This document shows, piece after piece, positions 1-7,847 of a DNA stretch of 64,000 bases. How positions within the stretch are numbered: position 1 is the stretch's first letter; the number at the start of each line of letters is the position of its first letter. The DNA is taken from NCBI RefSeq assembly GCF_041431415.1, contig NZ_CP107845.1, forward strand, positions 2,108,001 to 2,172,000, read 5' to 3'. Made by a program: the position numbers and the translations under genes. Origin of the DNA: Streptomyces sp. NBC_00513 (GTDB taxonomy: Bacteria > Actinomycetota > Actinomycetes > Streptomycetales > Streptomycetaceae). The notes beneath the pieces were generated by a model. That model did not search any database. It was not told the origin of the DNA and saw nothing but the letters and a program-made list of their open reading frames with translations.

Positions 1-516
<516 letters not shown>

Positions 517-521
517 CCCTT

Positions 522-578
522 CTTACGTGCGAACGGGACCCGGCGCCTCGATGGCGCCGGGTCCCGTTCGCACGTAAG
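522..578. terminator. Perfect 26-bp inverted repeat, bidirectional terminator
   Basis: Arms 522-547 and 553-578 are exact reverse complements of 26 bases, with a 5-base loop (TCGAT). It lies between the convergent serB and SixA genes, 6 bases after the serB stop, so it can end transcription in both directions. There is no long U tract, as usual in actinomycetes. Confidence 0.85.
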
Positions 579-628
579 GAGGTGAGCCGCCCTGACCGGC
601 AGGCGGCCGCGGGGGTCAGCTGTGGGGG

Positions 629-1147
629 TCAGCTGTGGGGGGTCCAGTAGTCCAGCAGCGTGCCGACGCCGTGCTCCACGGACTTCCAGGAGCCGGTGAA
701 GGAGACCACGGCGAGGGCGGAGGTCGGGAAGGCGCTGCGGTGCATGCGGGAGAGCGCGTCTCCCTCGGCACTGCCGGAGAGGGCGTCCGCGAGGGCGTGC
801 ATACCCGGGTTGTGGCCGATGACGAGGAGGTCGGCCACGTCGTCGGCGGTCTCGTTCAGCAGGGCGATGAGCTCGCCCGGGGAGGCCTCGTAGAGACGCT
901 CCTCGTACGTGGTCTTCGGCCGGTGCGGCAGTTCCTGGACGGCCAGCTTCCACGTCTCGCGGGTCCGGGCCGCGGTGGAGCAGAGGGCCAGGTCGAAGGC
1001 GATGCCGGTCTGGGCCAGCTTCCGGCCGGCGGCCGGGGCGTCGTGACGACCGCGTTCGGCCAGGGGCCGCTCGTGGTCCGATCCGTCCGACCATTCGGCC
1101 TTGGCGTGCCGGAGGAGGACGATCCTGCGGGATGTGTCGGCGCTCAT
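629..1147 (-). CDS. SixA-type phosphohistidine phosphatase / histidine phosphatase family protein
   Basis: Histidine phosphatase superfamily enzyme, 172 aa. The N-terminal LLRHAKAEW holds the RH(A/G) catalytic histidine (about residue 14), CSTAARTRET supplies the second arginine region, and VIGHNPGM (about residue 108) carries the second catalytic histidine. RHA rather than RHG and the short length match the SixA group, which dephosphorylates phosphohistidine; the substrate here is unknown. The stop region carries a tandem copy of a 12-base stretch ending in TGA, so two nearly identical stop contexts lie in a row. It is convergent with serB. Confidence 0.85.
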   Translation of the reverse strand: MSADTSRRIVLLRHAKAEWSDGSDHERPLAERGRHDAPAAGRKLAQTGIAFDLALCSTAARTRETWKLAVQELPHRPKTTYEERLYEASPGELIALLNETADDVADLLVIGHNPGMHALADALSGSAEGDALSRMHRSAFPTSALAVVSFTGSWKSVEHGVGTLLDYWTPHS

Positions 1148-1235
1148 GACTCCCAGCTTCGCATGAAACGAGCCACGGGGCGCAGGGTGTTGAAGGGCCC
1201 GGGTTCGGGGTGGAGCGTGCTCCGGCGTACGCGGG

Positions 1236-1475
1236 TCAGCCGACGGCGCGCAGCAGCTGTTCGGTGACCTGGACCAGCGAGGAGTTCTCGTCCGGGGCGG
1301 CGTGGGCCTCGCCGGATCCGGCTCCGGCTCCGGCGAGGAGGAGCAGCAGGAGGCCGAAGGCGAGCGCAGGCAGGGCCAGCGCCCACCAGTGCAGGCGGGC
1401 GTCGGCTCCGCTGCCGGCGGTGCGTCGGCGGCCGGACGGTGCGGCGAGGGGCGGGGCGTGCGTGGGGGCCGACAT
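1236..1475 (-). CDS. Small single-pass membrane protein, function unknown
   Basis: 79 aa. A proline/alanine/arginine-rich N-terminus is followed by one strong hydrophobic helix (about residues 30-52, WWALALPALAFGLLLLLLAG) and a short polar tail, DENSSLVQVTEQLLRAVG, that looks amphipathic. The start has a good ribosome site (GGAGG, 5-base gap). It lies just upstream of sixA in the same direction, about 90 bases away, and may be cotranscribed. I do not recognise a named family. Confidence 0.65.
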   Translation of the reverse strand: MSAPTHAPPLAAPSGRRRTAGSGADARLHWWALALPALAFGLLLLLLAGAGAGSGEAHAAPDENSSLVQVTEQLLRAVG

Positions 1476-1510
1476 GGCCGCCTCCGGTGGTGTGCGGGTG
1501 GGACTGGCTC

Positions 1511-1540
1511 GCTGCTTCGAATCTATGGATTCGAGGCAGC
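1511..1540. promoter_or_regulatory. Inverted repeat upstream of the small membrane protein
   Basis: Arms 1511-1523 and 1528-1540 pair over 13 positions with a single T-G mismatch and a TATG loop; the core is TCGAATC-TATG-GATTCGA. It lies 36 bases upstream of the membrane-protein start. It could be an operator or a second downstream hairpin of the MFS operon. Confidence 0.45.
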
Positions 1541-1589
1541 GGTTCCCATCGGGGGCACACCCCGGTTATCCCTGAGCCTGGCCCCCTAG

Positions 1590-1617
1590 GGGTTGGTGGG
1601 GTTATCCCCACCGACCC
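1590..1617 (-). terminator. Terminator of the MFS/SGM_5486 operon
   Basis: A 12-position stem with one G-U pair and a TTAT loop (GGTTGGTGGGG / CCCCACCGACC). It lies about 15 bases beyond the stop of the microprotein gene on the minus strand. Confidence 0.7.
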
Positions 1618-1631
1618 TCGGGGGCGCGTCG

Positions 1632-1754
1632 TCAGGAGGGGGAGGCGATCGTCGCGATGACGGCGATGACGACGGTCACGAGCAGCATCGCGCCCAGCAC
1701 GAGGCCGAGCTTCTTGTGGCCGTTCTGCGGGTTCGGTTCGAGTACGGGCGACAT
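1632..1754 (-). CDS. SGM_5486-family transporter-associated microprotein
   Basis: 40 aa, one transmembrane helix (LGLVLGAMLLVTVVIAVIA) after a conserved MSPVLEPNPQNG N-terminus. The sequence matches what I know as the SGM_5486 family, small proteins found beside MFS transporters in Streptomyces. Its ATG follows the transporter stop by 5 bases, so the two are translationally linked. A role as an accessory subunit or stabiliser of the transporter is an inference from position only. Confidence 0.85.
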   Translation of the reverse strand: MSPVLEPNPQNGHKKLGLVLGAMLLVTVVIAVIATIASPS

Positions 1755-1759
1755 GTCGT

Positions 1760-3046
1760 TCAGTCTCGCATGCCGCATTCGTCCTCGATCGTGCGGTCCC
1801 GGCCGGCGAGGACGCCGAGCGCGATCTGCGGGACGAGCAGCGCGGCCATGAGGGCGAGGGGCAGGTTCCAGCCGCCGCTGTGCTGGTAGAGGGTGCCGAT
1901 GAGGAGCGGGCCGGGGATGGAGATGAGGTAGCCGGTGCTCTGCGCGAAGGCGGACAGCTTGACGACGCCCGCGGGGGACTTGGCGCGCAGTCCGATCATG
2001 GTGATGACGAGCGGGAAGGCGCAGTTGGAGACGCCGAGCAGGAGGGCCCAGGCCCAGGCTCCGGCGGCGGGCGCCAGCCAGAGACCGGCGTAGCCGAGGA
2101 AACCGAAGAGGCCGAGGACCACGGCGATGGCGCCCTGGTTCCTCATCCGGCCGGCGAGGTTCGGGATGACGAAGGCCAGCGGGACGCCCATGACCATGGT
2201 GACGGCGAGCAGGACGCCGGCGGTCCCGGCGGAGACCCCCGCGTCGCGGAAGATCTGTGGGAGCCAGCCCATGGTGACGTACGCCCCGGTGGCCTGGAGG
2301 CCGAAGTAGCAGCCCAGGGCCCAGGCGGTGCGGCTGCGGGCCACGCGCGGGCCGGCGTCGCGGCTCGCGCCGGCGGGTGCGGCGGCCTTGTCGCGGCGGC
2401 CGGCGACGGCGATGGGCAGCCAGGGCAGTACGGCGGCCACCGCGAGGGCGGCCCAGATCAGCAGGCCGGCGCGCCAGCTGCCGCCGAGGGCGGAGGTCAG
2501 CGGGACGGTCGCGGCGGCGGCGAGGGAGGTGCCGGCGGCCAGGGCCATGGAGTAGAGGCCGGTCATTGTGCCGACCCGGTCCGGGAACCAGCGCTTGACG
2601 ATCACCGGGAGCAGCACGTTCGTCAGGGCTATGCCGGCCAGGGACAGGGCGCTGGCGGCGAGGAATCCGGCGGCGTTGGTCGCGAAGGGCCGGATCAGCA
2701 GTCCGGCGGCGACGGCGACCATGCCGGCGCAGACCACGGCGGCGGGGCCGAAGCGGCGGGAGAGCCGGGGGGCGGTGACGCCGAAGACTGCGAAGCAGAG
2801 GGCGGGGACGGAGGTGCCGAGTCCGGCGACGGTGCCGCTCATGCCGAGGCCCGTGCGGGTCTCCTCGAAGAGGGCTCCGAGGCTGGTGATGGCGGGTCGC
2901 AGGTTGAGGGCGGCCAGCACGATTCCGACGATGAGCACGGGGCCGAGCCATACCGGCTGCGGGGTGACGGGGACGGCGAGGGGCTGCGGGGGTGCCGTGC
3001 GTGCGGCCTGGGGCCGGTTCATGGTCTGGATTTCATCGTCGGACAT
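1760..3046 (-). CDS. CynX/NimT-type major facilitator superfamily transporter
   Basis: 428 aa with about 12 predicted membrane helices. The first helix (VLIVGIVLAALNLRPAITSLGAL) contains the LRPA motif typical of the CynX/NimT branch (cyanate transport, 2-nitroimidazole efflux), and a loop RLSRRFGP follows helix 2-3. The substrate cannot be read from sequence. It is divergent from a FadR/GntR regulator, with a 15-bp palindrome between them, so local control is likely. The SGM_5486 microprotein follows directly. Confidence 0.85.
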   Translation of the reverse strand: MSDDEIQTMNRPQAARTAPPQPLAVPVTPQPVWLGPVLIVGIVLAALNLRPAITSLGALFEETRTGLGMSGTVAGLGTSVPALCFAVFGVTAPRLSRRFGPAAVVCAGMVAVAAGLLIRPFATNAAGFLAASALSLAGIALTNVLLPVIVKRWFPDRVGTMTGLYSMALAAGTSLAAAATVPLTSALGGSWRAGLLIWAALAVAAVLPWLPIAVAGRRDKAAAPAGASRDAGPRVARSRTAWALGCYFGLQATGAYVTMGWLPQIFRDAGVSAGTAGVLLAVTMVMGVPLAFVIPNLAGRMRNQGAIAVVLGLFGFLGYAGLWLAPAAGAWAWALLLGVSNCAFPLVITMIGLRAKSPAGVVKLSAFAQSTGYLISIPGPLLIGTLYQHSGGWNLPLALMAALLVPQIALGVLAGRDRTIEDECGMRD

Positions 3047-3059
3047 TGAACCATCATAG

Positions 3060-3074
3060 AATCATGGGATGATT
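3060..3074. promoter_or_regulatory. Likely GntR operator in the divergent promoter
   Basis: AATCAT-GGG-ATGATT, a perfect 6+3+6 palindrome, with a further ATCAT copy at 3053-3057. It lies 14 bases from the MFS start and 50 bases before the preferred regulator start. Position suggests a binding site for the adjacent FadR-type regulator. Confidence 0.55.
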
Positions 3075-3124
3075 GGTTGTCCACCCCCCGTTCCGCGTTC
3101 ACACCCGGAGAGGACACCGCCCGC

Positions 3125-3796
3125 ATGCCGCTGACATCGCCCCGGCGATCCGCGCTCGTCGACCAGGTGATCGCCCAGCTCAGGAACCAGATCACCTCAG
3201 GTGAATGGCCCGTGGGCTCCCGCATCCCCACCGAGCCCGAGCTGGTGGAGCTGTTGGGCGTCGCCCGCAACACGGTGCGCGAGGCCGTCCGGGCCCTCGC
3301 GCACAACGGGCTGCTCGACATCCGCCAGGGCTCGGGCACCTACGTCCTGGCGACCAGCGAACTCGCCGGGGTGATGCACCGGCGCTTCGCCGGCGCCGAC
3401 CCGCGGCACATCGCCGAGTTGCGCTCGACCCTGGAGTCCTCCGCCGCACGACTGGCGGCGGAGCGCCGGACCGAGCGGGACCTGACCCAACTGGACGCGC
3501 TGCTGGCGCGACGCGAGGAGGCCTGGGCGAGCGGGGACGCGGAGCTGTTCGTCGCGGCGGACGTGAGCCTGCACATGGCGGTGGTGACGGCCTCGCACAA
3601 CGAGGTGCTGATCGAGCTGTACGCCGACCTCGGGGACCTGGTGGCGGACTGGCTGCGCGCGGACGTGGGAACGGAACTGCGCCCCTCGGCGCACCTGGAC
3701 CACGCCCGGCTGATCGAGGCGATCCGGCGCGGGGACGGTGACACGGCCGCGTCGGAGGCGGCGGGGTACCCGTTCGTCTGCCTCGGCGGGGCCTGA
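3125..3796 (+). CDS. FadR-family GntR transcriptional regulator
   Basis: 223 aa from the ATG. The N-terminal winged helix has the GntR signature (GEWPVGSRIPTEPELVELLGVARNTVREAVRAL) and wing GLLDIRQGSGTYV. The C-terminal all-helical FCD ligand domain shows metal/ligand histidines in DVSLHMAVVTASHNEVL and LDHARLIEAIRRGD. I prefer this start over a TTG 48 bases upstream because the TTG directly abuts the operator palindrome, while the ATG has GGAGAGG about 11 bases before it. It probably represses or activates the divergent MFS exporter and itself. Confidence 0.85.
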   Translation: MPLTSPRRSALVDQVIAQLRNQITSGEWPVGSRIPTEPELVELLGVARNTVREAVRALAHNGLLDIRQGSGTYVLATSELAGVMHRRFAGADPRHIAELRSTLESSAARLAAERRTERDLTQLDALLARREEAWASGDAELFVAADVSLHMAVVTASHNEVLIELYADLGDLVADWLRADVGTELRPSAHLDHARLIEAIRRGDGDTAASEAAGYPFVCLGGA

Positions 3797-3870
3797 GGGC
3801 CGTCCCTCCCGGATTCACCGGGGCGCCGCCTGAGTCCGAAGGGGTGGCGGGCCCGGCCGGGTCGGGCTGC

Positions 3871-4329
3871 TCAGCGGAGCCGGTCGGCGTCCCGTCGGCC
3901 GGGCCGCTCGTGGCTGACCCATGCCGTGCGGACCTCTTTCCAGCAGCGGCTGGTGAGTTCGACGCGGCCGGCCGGGCCCACGGCGACGGCGGAGCCGTCC
4001 CCGTCCACGTCCCACCAGCGGTCGCACTCCACGTGCAGGCGGATCAGGTCGGTCTCGGGGTAGCCGTTGTGGCAGTGCGCCGTCACCAACGAGCCGTCGA
4101 TCTCGATGTCGCAGTCGGCGCCGAAGAGGTCTCCGGAGGTGGGCCGGGCGGGCTGTACGGGTGGCTCGGCGGGGATCTCGGCCGGGTCGACCACGACCGG
4201 GGCCATGGCCTCCGGGCCGGGCGCCGGTTCGCCGTCCCCGGGCTGCGCGACGGCTCCCGGGATCAGGAGGCCGGCCAGGGCAACCGAGGTGACCAGGAGC
4301 GATACCGCTCGGCTCGGCCTCGCGTACAC
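3871..4329 (-). CDS. Secreted small protein, function unknown
   Basis: 152 aa from a GTG with a strong GGAGGAGG ribosome site. A signal peptide is clear: MYARPSRAV, hydrophobic SLLVTSVALAGLLIPG, cleavage likely after AVA. A Pro/Glu/Ala-rich segment (about residues 30-65) is followed by a compact domain with four cysteines (ADCDIEI, AHCHNGY, VECDRWW, SRCWKEV) that could form two disulfides. I do not recognise the family. Exported, maybe cell-wall associated. Confidence 0.7.
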   Translation of the reverse strand: MYARPSRAVSLLVTSVALAGLLIPGAVAQPGDGEPAPGPEAMAPVVVDPAEIPAEPPVQPARPTSGDLFGADCDIEIDGSLVTAHCHNGYPETDLIRLHVECDRWWDVDGDGSAVAVGPAGRVELTSRCWKEVRTAWVSHERPGRRDADRLR

Positions 4330-4477
4330 GCCCGTACCTCCTCCCCGAGGAAGCCGGGAAGATCCCGGCTCGGTCAGTTTGCAGGTATTTGTCCCTGTTT
4401 ACGACTCGGGAAGATCCGGCCGGAGCACGCACATCCGATCGAACGGACCGGGTGAACCCCCGCCCCCACAGGCCGAA

Positions 4478-4523
4478 ACGGCGGTGGCCGCGCCTCCCGG
4501 AAGGGAGGCGCGGCCACCGCCGT
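4478..4523 (-). terminator. Perfect 21-bp stem terminator after fabI
   Basis: Arms 4478-4498 and 4503-4523 are exact complements around a GGAA tetraloop. It lies 30 bases past the fabI stop. Confidence 0.85.
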
Positions 4524-4552
4524 ACGGACGTAGCGGAGCACGGACCCGAGGG

Positions 4553-5323
4553 TCAGGCGCCCATCGCGTGCAGGCCGCCGTCCACGTGGACGATCTCGCC
4601 CGTGGTCTTCGGGAACCAGTCGGACAGCAGGGCGACGATGGCCTTGCCGGTCGGCTCCGGGTCGCTCATGTCCCACTCCAGCATGGAGCGGGAGTTCCAG
4701 ACGTCCGCCAGGTCCGAGAAGCCCGGGATGGACTTCGCGGCCATCGAGCCGAGCGGACCGGCCGAGACCAGGTTGCAGCGGATGTTCTCCTTGCCCAGGT
4801 CACGGGCGAGGTAGCGGCTGGTGGCCTCCAGGGCGGCCTTGGCCGGGCCCATCCAGTCGTACTGCGGCCAGGCGAACTGCGCGTCGAAGGTGAGGCCGAC
4901 GATGGCCGCGCCCTCCGCCGGGAACAGCGGCTTGCAGGCCATCGCGAGGGACTTCAGTGAGAACGCCGACACGTGCATGGCGGTGGCGACCGACTCGAAC
5001 GGCGTGTTCAGGAAGTTGCCGCCGAGGGCGTCCTGCGGGGCGAATCCGATCGAGTGGAGGACGCCGTCGAGGCCGCCCAGCTCGTCGCGGACGAGACCCT
5101 CGAGGCGGTCCAGGTGCTCCTGGTTGGTGACGTCGAGCTCGATCACCTTGACCGGCTTCGGCAGCTTCTTGGCGATGCGCTCGGTCAGCGACGGGCGGGG
5201 CCACGCGGTCAGGATGACCTCGGCGCCCTGCTCCTGGGCCAGCTTGGCGGCGTGGAAGGCGATGGAGGACTCCATCAGCACCCCGGTGATGAGGATGCGC
5301 TTGCCGTCGAGAATTCCGCTCAT
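4553..5323 (-). CDS. fabI: Enoyl-[acyl-carrier-protein] reductase (NADH) FabI
   Basis: 256 aa from the ATG giving MSGILDGKRILITGV; an upstream in-frame start would overlap fabG. Last reduction of each type II fatty acid elongation cycle. An InhA/FabI-type Rossmann fold is seen: GVLMESSIAFHAA nucleotide-binding loop, SIGFAPQ, and the Tyr-x6-Lys catalytic pair in YDWMGPAK (about residue 156). The C-terminus ends GEIVHVDGGLHAMGA. It follows fabG by 4 bases, so the two form one operon. In actinobacteria this enzyme is the isoniazid/triclosan target class. Confidence 0.95.
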   Translation of the reverse strand: MSGILDGKRILITGVLMESSIAFHAAKLAQEQGAEVILTAWPRPSLTERIAKKLPKPVKVIELDVTNQEHLDRLEGLVRDELGGLDGVLHSIGFAPQDALGGNFLNTPFESVATAMHVSAFSLKSLAMACKPLFPAEGAAIVGLTFDAQFAWPQYDWMGPAKAALEATSRYLARDLGKENIRCNLVSAGPLGSMAAKSIPGFSDLADVWNSRSMLEWDMSDPEPTGKAIVALLSDWFPKTTGEIVHVDGGLHAMGA

Positions 5324-5327
5324 GTGA

Positions 5328-6047
5328 TCAGTGACCCATGCCCAATCCGCCGTCAACGGGAATGACGGCTCCAGTGATGTACGCGGCGTCGTCGGACGCC
5401 AGGAAGCTCACGGCCGCCGCGATCTCCTCGGGCTGCGCGTAGCGGCCGAGGGGCACCTGCCCGACGATGCCGGCGCGCTGCTCGTCGGTGAGCACCTTCG
5501 TCATGTCGGTGTCCACGAAGCCGGGGGCGACGACGTTGAAGGTGATGTTGCGGGAGCCCAGCTCACGGGCGAGCGAGCGGGCGAAGCCGACCAGCGCGGC
5601 CTTGGAGGCGGCGTAGTTGGCCTGGCCGGGCGAGCCCATGAGGCCAACGACCGAGGAGATCAGGACGACGCGGCCCTTCTTGGCCCGCAGCATGCCCCGG
5701 TTCGCGCGCTTGACCACCCGGAAGGTACCGATGAGGTTGGTGTCGACGACCGACGCGAAGTCCTCCTCGGACATCCGCATCAGCAACGTGTCCTTGGTGA
5801 TGCCGGCGTTGGCCACCAGCACCTCGACGGCGCCGTGCTTGTCCTCGATCGCCTTGTAGGCCTGCTCCACCTGCTCGGAGTCCGTGATGTCGCACCGGAC
5901 CGCCAGGACGCCGAGCGAGGTGAGCGCCTCCGGCGGCTCGCCGGAGCGGTATGTGATCGCGACCTTGTCGCCGGCCTCCGCGAAGGCTCGGGCGATGGCG
6001 AGGCCGATGCCCCGGTTACCTCCGGTGACGAGAACCGAGCGGCTCAA
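5328..6047 (-). CDS. fabG: 3-oxoacyl-[acyl-carrier-protein] reductase FabG
   Basis: 239 aa, NADPH-dependent ketoreductase of fatty acid synthesis. SDR features: TGGNRGIGLAIA cofactor loop (residue 8 on), NAG (LVANAGIT), catalytic Ser in ISSVVG, and YAASK (Tyr/Lys pair near residue 152). The start is TTG, with AAAGGG about 8 bases before it; no ATG or GTG in frame fits. First gene of fabG-fabI. The leader contains the palindrome ACCTATAGGT. Confidence 0.93.
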   Translation of the reverse strand: MSRSVLVTGGNRGIGLAIARAFAEAGDKVAITYRSGEPPEALTSLGVLAVRCDITDSEQVEQAYKAIEDKHGAVEVLVANAGITKDTLLMRMSEEDFASVVDTNLIGTFRVVKRANRGMLRAKKGRVVLISSVVGLMGSPGQANYAASKAALVGFARSLARELGSRNITFNVVAPGFVDTDMTKVLTDEQRAGIVGQVPLGRYAQPEEIAAAVSFLASDDAAYITGAVIPVDGGLGMGH

Positions 6048-6153
6048 CGGATCACCCTTTCGCTAGCTGTCTGAGTACCAAAAACCTATAGGTCGCATCG
6101 TCCTTACGGAGAATCGGGCCCCGACAGGGCCTTGCGGCGGGCTCTGTCGAGTC

Positions 6154-6171
6154 CCTACAGAAAGATGTAGG
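6154..6171. promoter_or_regulatory. Short inverted repeats in the fabG/tldD divergent region
   Basis: CCTACA-GAAAGA-TGTAGG (6-base arms) lies about 60 bases before tldD. A separate 10-bp palindrome ACCTATAGGT is at 6084-6093, nearer fabG. The region between fabG and tldD is otherwise non-coding and must hold both promoters. Either element could be an operator or chance. Confidence 0.3.
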
Positions 6172-6231
6172 CACACGAGCCCCGAGCGCGACATGATCGG
6201 GGCGACCGGCCCCGACCCCGGGAGGAATTCC

Positions 6232-7755
6232 GTGCCCCATTCCATCGACGCGGCCTTCACCGCGCTGCCCTTGCGGGCGCTCGCCGACGCGGCGCTCGCC
6301 CGGGCCCGCGCGCTGGGCTCCGACCATGCCGACTTCCGGCTGGAGCGCGTGCGCAGCGCCTCCTGGCGGCTGCGGGACGCCAAACCATCGGGCGGATCCG
6401 ACTCCACGGACCTCGGCTACGCGGTCCGGGTGGTGCACGGGGGCAGCTGGGGGTTCGCCTCCGGTGTGGACCTGACCATGGACGGCGCCGCCAAGGTGGC
6501 CTCGCAGGCCGTGGCCATGGCGAAGCTGTCGGCGCGGGTGATCAAGGCCGCCGGTTCGGACGAGCGCGTCGAGCTCGCCGACGAGCCGGTCCACGCCGAC
6601 AAGACGTGGATCTCCGCCTACGACGTGAACCCGTTCGAGGTGCCGGACGCGGAGAAGTCGGCGCTGCTCGCCGACTGGAGCGCGCGCCTGCTCGCGGCGG
6701 ACGGGGTGGCCCACGTGGACGCCTCGCTGCTCGCCGTCCACGAGAACAAGTTCTACGCGGACACGGCGGGCACCGTCACCACCCAGCAGCGCGTACGGAT
6801 CCACCCGCAGCTCACCGCGGTCGCCGTCGACGCGGCCACCGGCGGGTTCGACTCGATGCGCACCATCGCCCCGCCCGCCGGCCGCGGCTGGGAGTACCTG
6901 ACCGGTACCGGCTGGGACTGGAACGCGGAGCTGGAGGGGATCCCCGACCTGCTCGCCGAGAAGATGCGGGCACCGAGCGTGCGCGCCGGGCGCTACGACC
7001 TGGTCGTGGACCCGTCCAACCTGTGGCTGACCATCCACGAGTCCATCGGGCACGCCACCGAGTTGGACCGGGCGCTGGGATACGAGGCCGCGTACGCGGG
7101 GACCTCCTTCGCCACCTTCGACCAGCTCGGCACGCTCACGTACGGCTCCTCGATCATGAACGTGACCGGTGACCGCACCGCCGAGCACGGACTGGCCACC
7201 ATCGGCTACGACGACGAGGGCGTCGAGGCGCAGAGCTGGGACCTGGTCAAGGACGGCACCCTGGCCGGATACCAGCTCGACCGGCGGATCGCGAAGCTGA
7301 CGGGCCTCGGCCGCTCCAACGGTTGCGCGTACGCCGACTCCCCCGGGCACGTCCCGGTGCAGCGGATGGCGAACGTCTCGCTCCGGCCGGACCCGGGCGG
7401 TCTGTCGACCGAGGACCTGATCGGCGGGGTGGAGCGCGGGATCTACGTGGTCGGCGACCGTTCCTGGTCGATCGACATGCAGCGCCACAACTTCCAGTTC
7501 ACCGGGCAGCGCTTCTTCCGGATCGAGAACGGCCGGCTGGCGGGGCAGTTGCGCGACGTCGCGTACCAGGCGACGACCACCGACTTCTGGGGCTCGATGG
7601 AGAAGGTCGGCGGCCCGCAGACCTACGTCCTGGGCGGCGCCTTCAACTGCGGCAAGGCCCAGCCGGGCCAGGTCGCCGCGGTCTCGCACGGCTGCCCGTC
7701 CGCGCTGTTCCGCGACGTGAACATCCTGAACACCACGCAGGAGGCCGGCCGATGA
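6232..7755 (+). CDS. tldD: TldD-family metalloprotease
   Basis: 507 aa from a GTG with GGAGGAA 6 bases upstream. TldD is the catalytic subunit of the TldD/TldE protease, which in E. coli degrades unfolded peptides and trims microcin B17 and CcdA. The zinc motif HExxxH is seen in IHESIGHATELDR (about residue 269), and a distal cysteine segment near GGAFNCGKAQPGQ is typical. In this copy the stop TGA overlaps the ATG of a 31-codon mini-ORF instead of tldE directly, because the gene junction is duplicated. Confidence 0.9.
   Translation: MPHSIDAAFTALPLRALADAALARARALGSDHADFRLERVRSASWRLRDAKPSGGSDSTDLGYAVRVVHGGSWGFASGVDLTMDGAAKVASQAVAMAKLSARVIKAAGSDERVELADEPVHADKTWISAYDVNPFEVPDAEKSALLADWSARLLAADGVAHVDASLLAVHENKFYADTAGTVTTQQRVRIHPQLTAVAVDAATGGFDSMRTIAPPAGRGWEYLTGTGWDWNAELEGIPDLLAEKMRAPSVRAGRYDLVVDPSNLWLTIHESIGHATELDRALGYEAAYAGTSFATFDQLGTLTYGSSIMNVTGDRTAEHGLATIGYDDEGVEAQSWDLVKDGTLAGYQLDRRIAKLTGLGRSNGCAYADSPGHVPVQRMANVSLRPDPGGLSTEDLIGGVERGIYVVGDRSWSIDMQRHNFQFTGQRFFRIENGRLAGQLRDVAYQATTTDFWGSMEKVGGPQTYVLGGAFNCGKAQPGQVAAVSHGCPSALFRDVNILNTTQEAGR
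7726..7755. repeat. 30-bp direct repeat, copy 1 (tldD 3' end)
   Basis: The last codons of tldD, the ribosome site CAGGAGG and an ATGA stop-start overlap. An identical 30-base copy begins 92 bases later. Confidence 0.9.
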
Positions 7756-7847
7756 CCGCGCACGATCACCACGCGATCCGCCGGGGGTCCGGGGGTCGCC
7801 CCCCGGGACGGTACCGTCTGAACACCACGCAGGAGGCCGGCCGATGA
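7752..7847 (+). CDS. 31-codon mini-ORF bridging tldD and tldE
   Basis: Starts with ATGA overlapping the tldD stop and ends with TGA overlapping the tldE ATG, so ribosomes could pass from tldD to tldE through it. It encodes MTAHDHHAIRRGSGG, a Gly/Pro/Arg stretch, then LNTTQEAGR, the same nine residues that end TldD but reached in another frame through the second repeat copy. It is most likely a by-product of a local duplication/insertion; whether it has any function is unknown. Confidence 0.4.
   Translation: MTAHDHHAIRRGSGGRPPGRYRLNTTQEAGR
7818..7847. repeat. 30-bp direct repeat, copy 2 (tldE ribosome site)
   Basis: Exact copy of the tldD 3' end, now serving as the ribosome site of tldE. The 62 bases between copies contain the GC-rich inverted motif CCGGGGGTCCGGGGGTCGCC followed by CCCCGG, of a type common between Streptomyces genes. 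Confidence 0.9.
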
